A stretch of DNA of 5,407 bases from positions 1-5,407 of the forward strand of contig JAJXWG010000128.1 in assembly GCA_021781695.1 (NCBI GenBank), read 5' to 3'. This stretch comes from Pseudomonadota bacterium (GTDB lineage Bacteria > Pseudomonadota > Gammaproteobacteria > Burkholderiales > Gallionellaceae). Below are positions 1-5,407 of the stretch, in pieces (positions within the stretch are counted from its first letter, which is position 1; the number at the start of each line of letters is the position of its first letter). The notes beneath the pieces are model-generated. The model was given only the letters and a program-made list of their open reading frames with translations, did not search any database and was not told the origin of the DNA. The position numbers were made by a program, and so were the translations under genes.

Positions 1-62
1 TAATCACCGGCTTCCAACTCCAGCGCATAAGGCGCGCGCTGGGCACACACAGGCTTATCCAT
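1..62 (-). CDS. N-terminus of a probable CDGSH iron-sulfur domain protein (3' end outside window)
   Basis: Only the first 20 codons are present, reading MDKPVCAQRAPYALELEAGD, followed by TA of what is probably a Tyr codon. The pattern KPVxAQxxPYxxELEAGxxY is the usual opening of small bacterial CDGSH proteins (about 65-80 residues), which bind one or two [2Fe-2S] clusters through three Cys and one His. The CDGSH motif itself would lie beyond the window edge, so the call rests on the N-terminal pattern alone. A strong ribosome site five bases upstream confirms that this is a real start. The gene follows the ferredoxin-fusion gene by 12 bases and so is probably co-translated with it. The family role is generally iron-sulfur or redox handling; no specific partner is known here. 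Confidence 0.7.
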   Translation of the reverse strand, partial: MDKPVCAQRAPYALELEAGD

Positions 63-66
63 CCAT

Positions 67-76
67 TCCTCCTTTT
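67..76 (-). promoter_or_regulatory. Strong ribosome binding site for the CDGSH-like gene, overlapping the upstream stop codon
   Basis: The minus strand reads AAAAGGAGGA, with AGGAGG ending five bases before the ATG at 62-60. It overlaps the TAA stop (77-75) of the preceding gene, which suggests translational coupling. A closer ATG at 66-64 runs into TAA after two codons and is not used. This is the best Shine-Dalgarno match in the window. Confidence 0.8.
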
Positions 77-1562
77 AAGTGATTAAACTACTCGCAACAC
101 GCGTCCTTGGCAAACCCAGCTTCAGAAAAAACCGTTCAGCAATCACCCTTGCAGCTTCGGGACCTGCAAGATAGACATCGCCTTGCATCAATCCGGCCTC
201 CTCCCCCGCAATGATATCCAATTGCCTCTCCAGGCTTTCTTTCCGCCTGTCCGTCATCGCACGCAAATCAAAACCTGCGATATGTTCCGCATAATGAAAA
301 TTATCCAGCGCATCTGCCCACGCCCGCACCACATTGGGCATGTAGATATCCTCCGCGGTCGAGGCAATCCAGTGCAGATGAATGGACTCTGCGTTAAGCG
401 ACATCGCATGCTCGATCACGCTCTTGATCGGCGCAAAACCGCCATCGAACGCAAAGAAATAAAGTGCGCGGGGCGATTTCTCATGCAGTATGAATTCCCC
501 CTGCGGTCCTTCCATCTCGACTGGTTCATGCGATTTTAACCGATCAAAAACATAATCTGAAAACAAATGACCATTCTGGCGTCGCACATGAAACAGCACG
601 TTGCGGTCATCGCAAGGGCAACTGGCAATGGGCAATTCAGCACTGAAAGCCTGCCCGACCCTCAGGGTCACGCTTTGCCCTGCGAGAAAACGCAACCGCT
701 GGGTACGCGGCGTTTGCAGATGAAGCAACAGCATGTCCGGCGTCAACAATTCCATGGATTTTACGGCTGCCGTGATTTGCTGATAGGGGATGTCCTGCAC
801 GCTTCCGGCAACGGCAGCTTCTATGGTCACATCGCTCACCGCAGTATTGCTGCAAAGCAGGATACATCCCTGGCTTTTCTCTGCGTCCGACAGCACATAA
901 TCATGGTGGCGCGTCTTCTTGACCTGCCCGGAAATCACTCGGGCCTTGCACAAGCCGCAATTGCCGCCGCTGCATCCATAATTGAGCGGAATGCCGGCCC
1001 CCATAGCCGCCTCAAGCAGCGTGTCCTGGCCTTCGAGCAAGAAATCATGGCCGCTGGGCAGCACAGTCACATGAGCTGCCATCACGCGCAGCATGTTGTC
1101 CTTGATAGCCAGGAGATTGCTCAAACCCGGCTCCATCGCTGATTCTGCTTCATGCCTTATCCATAACTTGAGATCATTCATCATCTGCCGAGATTTTGCA
1201 TCGCACTCAGTCTCATCCAGTCTGTCCAGCAGTTTACCCAGAAAGTCATTCAAATTCTTAAGTTGGGACTGACTGCGATCCAGCGTTTTGCTAAGCTCCG
1301 TCACTCTGGCCGCCAGCACTTCAGCATCGGGCAGCGCACGCTCGAATATGCGCTTGCCAAAAGCCTGTTCCTTGATGCGAGATAACCGCTCTATCTCGAC
1401 GGTATCCTCAAGCTCAGCATCCGGGTAACAGGCCAGCAAGCCGTCAACACTCACCATCCCGTCATGGGCGTCCAACTCGCCGCCTTGTATCTTTTTCTGC
1501 AGCACGACACGGTTGACACCAACCAGTCTTGCTGCCCGTGTCAGACTCAGAAGCTTACTCAT
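75..1562 (-). CDS. HTH–helical linker–[2Fe-2S] ferredoxin–FNR-like fusion protein, function unknown
   Basis: This 495-residue protein has no function I recognise. Residues ~4-46 (with LTRAARLVGVNRVVLQKK, then a short wing and VSVDGLLACYP) resemble a MerR/excisionase-type helix-turn-helix. Residues ~47-145 are charged and helical, with probable coiled coil around 80-120. Residues ~162-250 form a plant-type ferredoxin with ligands Cys197, Cys202, Cys205 (CSGGNCGLC) and Cys237 (LLCSN). Residues ~260-495 resemble the ferredoxin-NADP reductase fold, as in CDP-6-deoxy-glucoseen reductase-like proteins. However, the usual RxYS flavin motif reads AELPIAS, the GGTGxAP-type motif reads FDGGFAPIK, and the terminal YxCG motif reads VYLAGP, without its Cys. 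An extra CPC occurs at 315-317. No signal peptide or membrane segment is seen, so it should be cytoplasmic. It starts 38 bases after cysG with only a weak GGA as ribosome site. The N-terminal HTH begins at once, so the ATG at 1562 is the likely start. It could be a redox-responsive regulator, an electron carrier for the sulfur pathway, or a non-catalytic remnant. The domain calls are firm; the role is open. Confidence 0.9.
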   Translation of the reverse strand: MSKLLSLTRAARLVGVNRVVLQKKIQGGELDAHDGMVSVDGLLACYPDAELEDTVEIERLSRIKEQAFGKRIFERALPDAEVLAARVTELSKTLDRSQSQLKNLNDFLGKLLDRLDETECDAKSRQMMNDLKLWIRHEAESAMEPGLSNLLAIKDNMLRVMAAHVTVLPSGHDFLLEGQDTLLEAAMGAGIPLNYGCSGGNCGLCKARVISGQVKKTRHHDYVLSDAEKSQGCILLCSNTAVSDVTIEAAVAGSVQDIPYQQITAAVKSMELLTPDMLLLHLQTPRTQRLRFLAGQSVTLRVGQAFSAELPIASCPCDDRNVLFHVRRQNGHLFSDYVFDRLKSHEPVEMEGPQGEFILHEKSPRALYFFAFDGGFAPIKSVIEHAMSLNAESIHLHWIASTAEDIYMPNVVRAWADALDNFHYAEHIAGFDLRAMTDRRKESLERQLDIIAGEEAGLMQGDVYLAGPEAARVIAERFFLKLGLPRTRVASSLIT

Positions 1563-1600
1563 GGCATCCAGTCAAGCTCATCGGTCTGCCGCGCCTTCAG

Positions 1601-2980
1601 TCAGTCATGATGCGGATGAAACCACTGCAATTTTTCACGCAGCGTCACCACACCGCCGATGATGATCAACGTGGGCGCATGCAGTTTTTCCACTGCAGCA
1701 ATCCCGGGCAGGGTTGAGAGCGTACCCGTGACGACACGCTGATTCTGCGTCGTGCCCTGCTGCACAATGGCGATAGGCGTCGCATCCGGCATACCGTGCT
1801 CAACCAGCTTCGCACACAGCGTATCCAGACCTTGCAATCCCATATACACCACCACCGTCTGCCTGGGTCTGGCCAATGCATCCCAGTCAAGATTCATCGT
1901 GCCATCCTTCAAATGCCCTGTGACAAACATGCAGGACTGCGCATAGTCCCTGTGCGTCAGCGGTATGCCCGCATAGGATGCCACGCCGGACGCCGCAGTG
2001 ATGCCGGGAACGACCTGAAACGGAATGTTCTCTGCGGCCAGCGTCTCGATTTCTTCACCGCCACGCCCGAAGATGAAAGGGTCGCCGCCCTTTAAGCGGA
2101 GCACACGTTTGCCTTCATGCGCCAGACGCACCAGGAGCGCATTGATCTCTTCCTGGCGCAAAGTGTGATCGGCGCGCTTTTTTCCGACATAGATGCGCTC
2201 GGCATCGCGCCTTGTCATGTCGACAATGGGCTTGGATACCAGATTGTCATACACCACCACGTCCGCTTTCTGCATCAGGCGCAGTGCGCGGAACGTCAAC
2301 AGGTCCGGATCTCCTGGTCCTGCGCCGACCAGGTATACTTCGCCTCTGACGATATTGTCTTCATCGGCCAGCATCTGCTGCAGCATCGATTCTGCGCTTA
2401 TTTCATCTCCGGTCAGGACCTTTTCTGCAACCACGCCGTCCAGTGCATTCTCCCAGAAGATGCGGCGCTTGGCTGGATTGGTGACACGCTGTTTCACCTG
2501 TTCGCGGAAACGTTCCGCAAACGCTGCAAGCCGGCTGAAATTCTGCGGAATCAGGCTTTCAAGTTTGCCGCGCATCATACGTGTGAGCACAGGCGATGCA
2601 CCGCCGCTTGAAAACGCGACCATCAGCGGCGAACGGTCCATGATGGCCGGCATGATGAAACTGCACAACTCAGGATCATCCACCACGTTGACGGGTATGT
2701 TGCGCTCGCGTGCATGAACAGACACATGTTCATTCACGCCGCGGTCATTGGTCGCAGCGATCACCAGCATCACACCTTCCAGGTGCTGCTCGTCAAAACG
2801 CGCAACGATGCTCACAACCCCCGCCTGTTCCGACAGGGAAGGGTCTATCTCAGGTGCGACCACGCGCACTTTGGCGCCCGCTTCGAGCAGAACGCCCGCC
2901 TTGCGTTTAGCCACTTCGCCGCCACCCACCACCAGGCATAACCTGCCTTTGACATTCATAAAAATCGGCAGAAAATCCAT
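1601..2980 (-). CDS. cysG: Siroheme synthase CysG (fused precorrin-2 dehydrogenase/ferrochelatase and uroporphyrinogen-III C-methyltransferase)
   Basis: This enzyme converts uroporphyrinogen III to siroheme through SAM-dependent double methylation, NAD-dependent dehydrogenation of precorrin-2, and iron insertion. I take the start at 2980 (459 residues; E. coli CysG has 457). An ATG two codons further out at 2986 is the alternative. Numbering from 2980, the N-terminal dehydrogenase/chelatase half shows the Rossmann motif GGGEVAKRK (19-27), the catalytic Asp of NVVD (Asp101, equivalent to E. coli Asp104) and SSGGASP around 124-130, containing the equivalent of E. coli Ser128. The methyltransferase half begins near 215 with VYLVGAGPGDPDLLT, then VVYDNLVS, RLKGGDPFIFGRGGEE (295-310), PGITAASG, PLTHRDYAQS and the YMGL motif that holds the conserved Met. 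Both halves look complete and functional. The gene follows the dsrN-like gene by 37 bases. Its place in a dsr-type operon implies a dedicated siroheme supply for reverse sulfite reductase, although assimilatory sulfite or nitrite reductases could share it. Confidence 0.96.
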   Translation of the reverse strand: MDFLPIFMNVKGRLCLVVGGGEVAKRKAGVLLEAGAKVRVVAPEIDPSLSEQAGVVSIVARFDEQHLEGVMLVIAATNDRGVNEHVSVHARERNIPVNVVDDPELCSFIMPAIMDRSPLMVAFSSGGASPVLTRMMRGKLESLIPQNFSRLAAFAERFREQVKQRVTNPAKRRIFWENALDGVVAEKVLTGDEISAESMLQQMLADEDNIVRGEVYLVGAGPGDPDLLTFRALRLMQKADVVVYDNLVSKPIVDMTRRDAERIYVGKKRADHTLRQEEINALLVRLAHEGKRVLRLKGGDPFIFGRGGEEIETLAAENIPFQVVPGITAASGVASYAGIPLTHRDYAQSCMFVTGHLKDGTMNLDWDALARPRQTVVVYMGLQGLDTLCAKLVEHGMPDATPIAIVQQGTTQNQRVVTGTLSTLPGIAAVEKLHAPTLIIIGGVVTLREKLQWFHPHHD

Positions 2981-2988
2981 CGTCATTA

Positions 2989-2992
2989 CCCT
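2989..2992 (-). promoter_or_regulatory. Ribosome binding site deciding the cysG start
   Basis: AGGG on the minus strand is eight bases upstream of the ATG at 2980-2978 but only two bases from the ATG at 2986-2984. Normal spacing therefore favours the inner ATG, which also gives a protein beginning MDFLPIF, matching the MDHLPIF start of E. coli CysG. Confidence 0.5.
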
Positions 2993-3017
2993 GAAACTGA
3001 TTGTTTAAATTGATTCG

Positions 3018-4430
3018 TCATAGGTTGCTGATATTCAAACTGGCTCCGCCGGCCAATTGACTGTCTTTTTTAACACGGCGGATGAAGGCGACAAAACGAG
3101 CAGCCCAGTAACAATTGCCTATCGTGCGCAAATGCGTATAGGAAGCGAGCAGGTTATGAAGCAAGAGGCCGTCGCGCTTTCCATCTATGCCATGACCGCG
3201 CTCGACCCGATAAGCATAACGGCTGTCCTCGGGCAGATTCTCAAGGCTTGAATAATGAAACTCATGCGCCTTGATCAGACACGCCGCCGCATCAGGTCTG
3301 GGCCAGGGATGCGACTCTGCTTCCACAAGATGCACATAACCGCGACCGATAGGCTTGTCATGCATCTTCACATCCCCCGGGATCGCACCCACCATCTCGA
3401 AAGTCTTTCCCTGGTACGTTATGCTCCTGGACAAATACATCAGCCCGCCGCATTCGGCATAAGTCGGCATGCCGTTTTCGATACGTCTTTTGATCTCTGC
3501 GCGCAAGCCGCTGTTTGCTGCCAGCGCCTCGGCACAGGTCTCCGGGAAACCGCCGCCGATATAAAGGGCATCCACTTCAGGCAAGACAGCATCGCGCAGC
3601 GCATCGAAAGGCACGAGCTCGGCACCTGACGCCTCTAACGCATCGAGATCATCCGCATAATAAAATCCGAAAGCCTGATCGCGCGCAATCGCAATGCGCA
3701 CCTTGTCGCGGCAGGGCAATGCGACGACCTCTGCCGTGCGGGGTGCCTCAGGCATTCTCTTGTGCGAAAGAACAAGCAGCTTCTCAAGGTCCACCTGCTC
3801 AGCGATCGCTTCGCCTATCTGTTTAATCTTGGCCGTCGCAACATGGGATTCATTGCTGGGCATCAGCCCGAGATGGCGTTCGACGATGGAGAGCCGATCA
3901 TCGTGATGGATCGCTCCCACAACGGGTACATCGGTATAGTGTTCGATCACCGCACGCAGCTTGGACTCATGGCGGCTGCCGCCCAGATTGTTGAGCAGCA
4001 CACCGGCTATGTTGATGTCGCGATCGAATGCCTGATAACCCAGAATCAGCGGTGCGATGCCGCGCGTCATGCCGCGCGCGTCGATCACCAGAAACACCGG
4101 CAGATCGAGCATTTTGGCCAAGGCCGCATTGCTGTTGCTGCCATCCAGCGCAAGGCCGTCGTAAAGCCCCTTGTTGCCCTCCACCAGATTCACTTCTGCA
4201 AGATGGCGGGAAAAAGTTGAAACGATGTCCTCATCGGACATCAGGTACAGGTCGAGGTTACGGCAAGGCCTGCCTGACGCCTGCGAAAGCCACATCGGAT
4301 CGATGTAATCAGGACCCTTTTTGTAGGGCTGCACGACATGGCCGCGCGCTTTCAGGGCCGCACACAGACCTATGCTTACCATCGTCTTGCCTGATGACTT
4401 GTGTGCTGCCGAGATGAGAAAGCGGTTCAT
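3018..4430 (-). CDS. dsrN: CbiA/CobB-family glutamine-dependent amidase, probable DsrN (siroheme amidase)
   Basis: This 470-residue cytoplasmic enzyme belongs to the cobyrinic acid a,c-diamide synthase family. These enzymes use ATP and glutamine to amidate acetate side chains of tetrapyrroles. In dsr operons the homologue DsrN is known to act on siroheme, producing the siroamide cofactor of DsrAB. The N-terminal ATP-binding domain starts with the P-loop-like AAHKSSGKT (residues 8-16), then KKGPDYIDP (37-45), RNLDLYL (57-63) and EGNKGLYDG (84-92). The C-terminal class I glutamine amidotransferase domain has IGGGFPE (291-297), the nucleophile Cys327 in YAECGGLMYL, and the probable catalytic His433 in ASYTHL. 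Length is normal for the family (about 450-480) and no key residue appears lost. The start is backed by a TAAGG ribosome site and by the P-loop sitting a few residues in. It lies between a DsrP-like gene and cysG, which argues for a siroheme rather than a cobalamin role. No other cobalamin genes are visible. The CbiA family is certain; the DsrN role is inferred from context. Confidence 0.9.
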   Translation of the reverse strand: MNRFLISAAHKSSGKTMVSIGLCAALKARGHVVQPYKKGPDYIDPMWLSQASGRPCRNLDLYLMSDEDIVSTFSRHLAEVNLVEGNKGLYDGLALDGSNSNAALAKMLDLPVFLVIDARGMTRGIAPLILGYQAFDRDINIAGVLLNNLGGSRHESKLRAVIEHYTDVPVVGAIHHDDRLSIVERHLGLMPSNESHVATAKIKQIGEAIAEQVDLEKLLVLSHKRMPEAPRTAEVVALPCRDKVRIAIARDQAFGFYYADDLDALEASGAELVPFDALRDAVLPEVDALYIGGGFPETCAEALAANSGLRAEIKRRIENGMPTYAECGGLMYLSRSITYQGKTFEMVGAIPGDVKMHDKPIGRGYVHLVEAESHPWPRPDAAACLIKAHEFHYSSLENLPEDSRYAYRVERGHGIDGKRDGLLLHNLLASYTHLRTIGNCYWAARFVAFIRRVKKDSQLAGGASLNISNL

Positions 4431-4435
4431 GACTG

Positions 4436-4440
4436 CCTTA
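4436..4440 (-). promoter_or_regulatory. Ribosome binding site for dsrN-like gene
   Basis: On the minus strand the sequence TAAGG ends five bases before the ATG at 4430-4428. It lies within the 17-base gap after the DsrP stop codon and supports that ATG as the start. Confidence 0.6.
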
Positions 4441-4447
4441 CGGCAAA

Positions 4448-5407
4448 TTAATCCGCAACATAAGACTTGTCATGCGGCATGAAATTCAACACATGCACGC
4501 TGACCGTGGTGATGATGAATGCAATTGCCAAGCCGCCAAGGCCCAACAGGATTTCGTAAATGGAGGGCGTATAGCTCGCAATCTGCCCGTCGCCGAAGGT
4601 GCTGCTCACTTCATATCCCGGGAAAATATCCAGCGGAAAAGCCTGCCCACCGATGATGAACACATACAGGAATGCAAAACCGCCCAGCACCACGGCCAGC
4701 GAAGCTGTCAGCGCGGATTTTCTGTTCTTCATTCCGGGAAGGAAGATCAGCGCCAGCGGCAGCACGTTGCCAATCAGCACATAACCCCACCAGAACAGCG
4801 CAGGATAGACCCCGCCATCGAGCAGAATGAAACGCTCAAACCCCATCCTGTGCGCAAAATACAGATTGGTCATGTGATAAACAACAACCATATACAACGA
4901 ACCCAGAATGAACACGCCAAGCAGGCGTTTCTTGCGCTCCAATATTTCCGGCTCAAGCGCTTTGTCATTCCAGGCATAAATTGCCATTTGCACGATATGA
5001 AAAACCGCCAAACCCCACGCAAAGGACATCACGATGAACATAGGCGGCAACACTGCAGAACCATAGGCCTGGCGAGCCGTCAGAAAAGCAAATATCAGGC
5101 CTGTGCCTGTCGTCAGAACGAACCGCCAGGCGAACACGGCAAGCCCCAGAGGCTTGCTGTATGCATTCATGCGCTTTTCCATCATCGCCCACAGATACGC
5201 GATCACCAGACCAAACATGCCAGAATAAAGAACCACGTTCCACGCAAACACGGAAGTGAAATTGAAGTCCAACGCAGGTAGCATGAAACGTTCAGGACGC
5301 CCAAGATCCAGCATCAGAACGGCGAGCCCCCCTGAAAGCATCGCAATCGACAAAAGACCAGCCAGCGGGGCGCGCGCCTTGTAGATGGCTTTGCCGAATA
5401 CCGAGCC
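4448..5407 (-). CDS. dsrP: NrfD/PsrC-type polytopic membrane protein, probable DsrP (5' end outside window)
   Basis: This is the membrane quinone-interacting subunit expected in the DsrMKJOP complex, which links the quinone pool to cytoplasmic sulfur chemistry. The frame is open to the window edge, giving 319 residues plus stop. A TTG at 5353 is internal, since the preceding 18 codons read on in frame, so the true start lies beyond 5407. The family is usually about 400 residues, so roughly 80-100 N-terminal residues are missing. The NrfD-family motif LDLGRPERF follows the first visible helix. About eight hydrophobic helices can be seen, near residues 14-35, 50-73, 87-110, 121-145, 162-184, 201-223, 232-255 and 280-308, which fits a ten-helix protein lacking its first two. 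Loops between helices carry basic stretches (EKRMNAYSK, ERKKR, KNRK). The gene is followed after 17 bases by the dsrN-like gene, the known P-N order of dsr operons. Membership of the NrfD family is near certain. The DsrP label depends on context, and other NrfD-like proteins are possible if dsrMKJO are not upstream. Confidence 0.85.
   Translation of the reverse strand, partial: GSVFGKAIYKARAPLAGLLSIAMLSGGLAVLMLDLGRPERFMLPALDFNFTSVFAWNVVLYSGMFGLVIAYLWAMMEKRMNAYSKPLGLAVFAWRFVLTTGTGLIFAFLTARQAYGSAVLPPMFIVMSFAWGLAVFHIVQMAIYAWNDKALEPEILERKKRLLGVFILGSLYMVVVYHMTNLYFAHRMGFERFILLDGGVYPALFWWGYVLIGNVLPLALIFLPGMKNRKSALTASLAVVLGGFAFLYVFIIGGQAFPLDIFPGYEVSSTFGDGQIASYTPSIYEILLGLGGLAIAFIITTVSVHVLNFMPHDKSYVAD

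Noticed and set aside
64..66. ATG closest to the strong ribosome site as start of the last gene
   Set aside because: It meets a TAA after two codons. The ATG at 62-60 opens the conserved KPVxAQ frame.
567..1142. Open frame of about 191 codons on the plus strand
   Set aside because: Antisense to the ferredoxin region, which has clear conserved motifs on the minus strand. No domain or ribosome site supports it.
1563..1600. Possible hairpin (GGCA...TGCC) between cysG and the HTH-ferredoxin gene
   Set aside because: The stem is only four base pairs with a loop of about 20 bases and no T-run, so it is neither a terminator nor a convincing regulatory structure.
2117..2717. Overlapping plus-strand open frames opposite cysG
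   Set aside because: They are antisense to strongly conserved CysG motifs and look like no known protein.
3018..4430. Assignment of the amidase to cobalamin (B12) synthesis
   Set aside because: No other corrin genes or B12 riboswitch are seen, and the gene lies between a DsrP-like gene and siroheme synthase, which fits DsrN better.
4472..5281. Long open frame of about 269 codons on the plus strand
   Set aside because: It lies entirely antisense to the NrfD-like gene. Its product is rich in His, Gln, Arg and Lys, the expected mirror of hydrophobic membrane codons, and shows no recognisable domain.
5351..5353. TTG as the start of the NrfD-like gene
   Set aside because: The frame stays open for 18 more codons to the window edge, and a start here would cut into the first visible helix. 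The gene is better read as truncated by the window.

Overview
All five genes lie on the minus strand, head to tail, with gaps of only 12 to 38 bases, so the window looks like the downstream part of one operon. Read in the direction of transcription (high to low coordinates) they are: the last ~319 codons of a NrfD-type membrane protein (best match DsrP), a cobyrinate a,c-diamide synthase-like amidase (best match DsrN), a full-length fused siroheme synthase CysG, a 495-residue protein joining a helix-turn-helix to a plant-type [2Fe-2S] ferredoxin and a reductase-like module, and the first 20 codons of what looks like a small CDGSH iron-sulfur protein.

The order NrfD-like dsrP then dsrN is the known end of the dsrMKLJOPN block of sulfur-oxidising bacteria, which run dissimilatory sulfite reductase in reverse. 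The adjacent cysG fits, because DsrAB needs siroheme, and DsrN is known to convert siroheme to its amide form. dsrAB and the rest of the block are not in this window, so the dsr assignment rests on gene order and protein family. Fused CysG, moderate GC (mid-50s per cent by eye) and overall protein style suggest a proteobacterium, most likely a betaproteobacterial sulfur oxidiser (for example relatives of Sideroxydans, Sulfuricella or Thiobacillus). That placement is inference.

How the parts would work together: DsrP is the membrane quinone-interacting subunit of the DsrMKJOP complex. CysG makes siroheme from uroporphyrinogen III, and DsrN amidates it for DsrAB. The two downstream iron-sulfur genes have no established role in this pathway.

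The most unusual element is the 495-residue protein at 75-1562. It has a MerR/excisionase-like DNA-binding N-terminus, a helical linker, an intact Cys4 [2Fe-2S] site, and an FNR-like C-terminal half in which the flavin and nicotinamide signature motifs are degenerate. It could be a redox-sensing regulator or a non-standard electron-transfer protein tied to the sulfur operon. No RNA genes, mobile elements, repeats, CRISPR arrays, promoters or terminators were recognised, and no gap between genes exceeds 40 bases.
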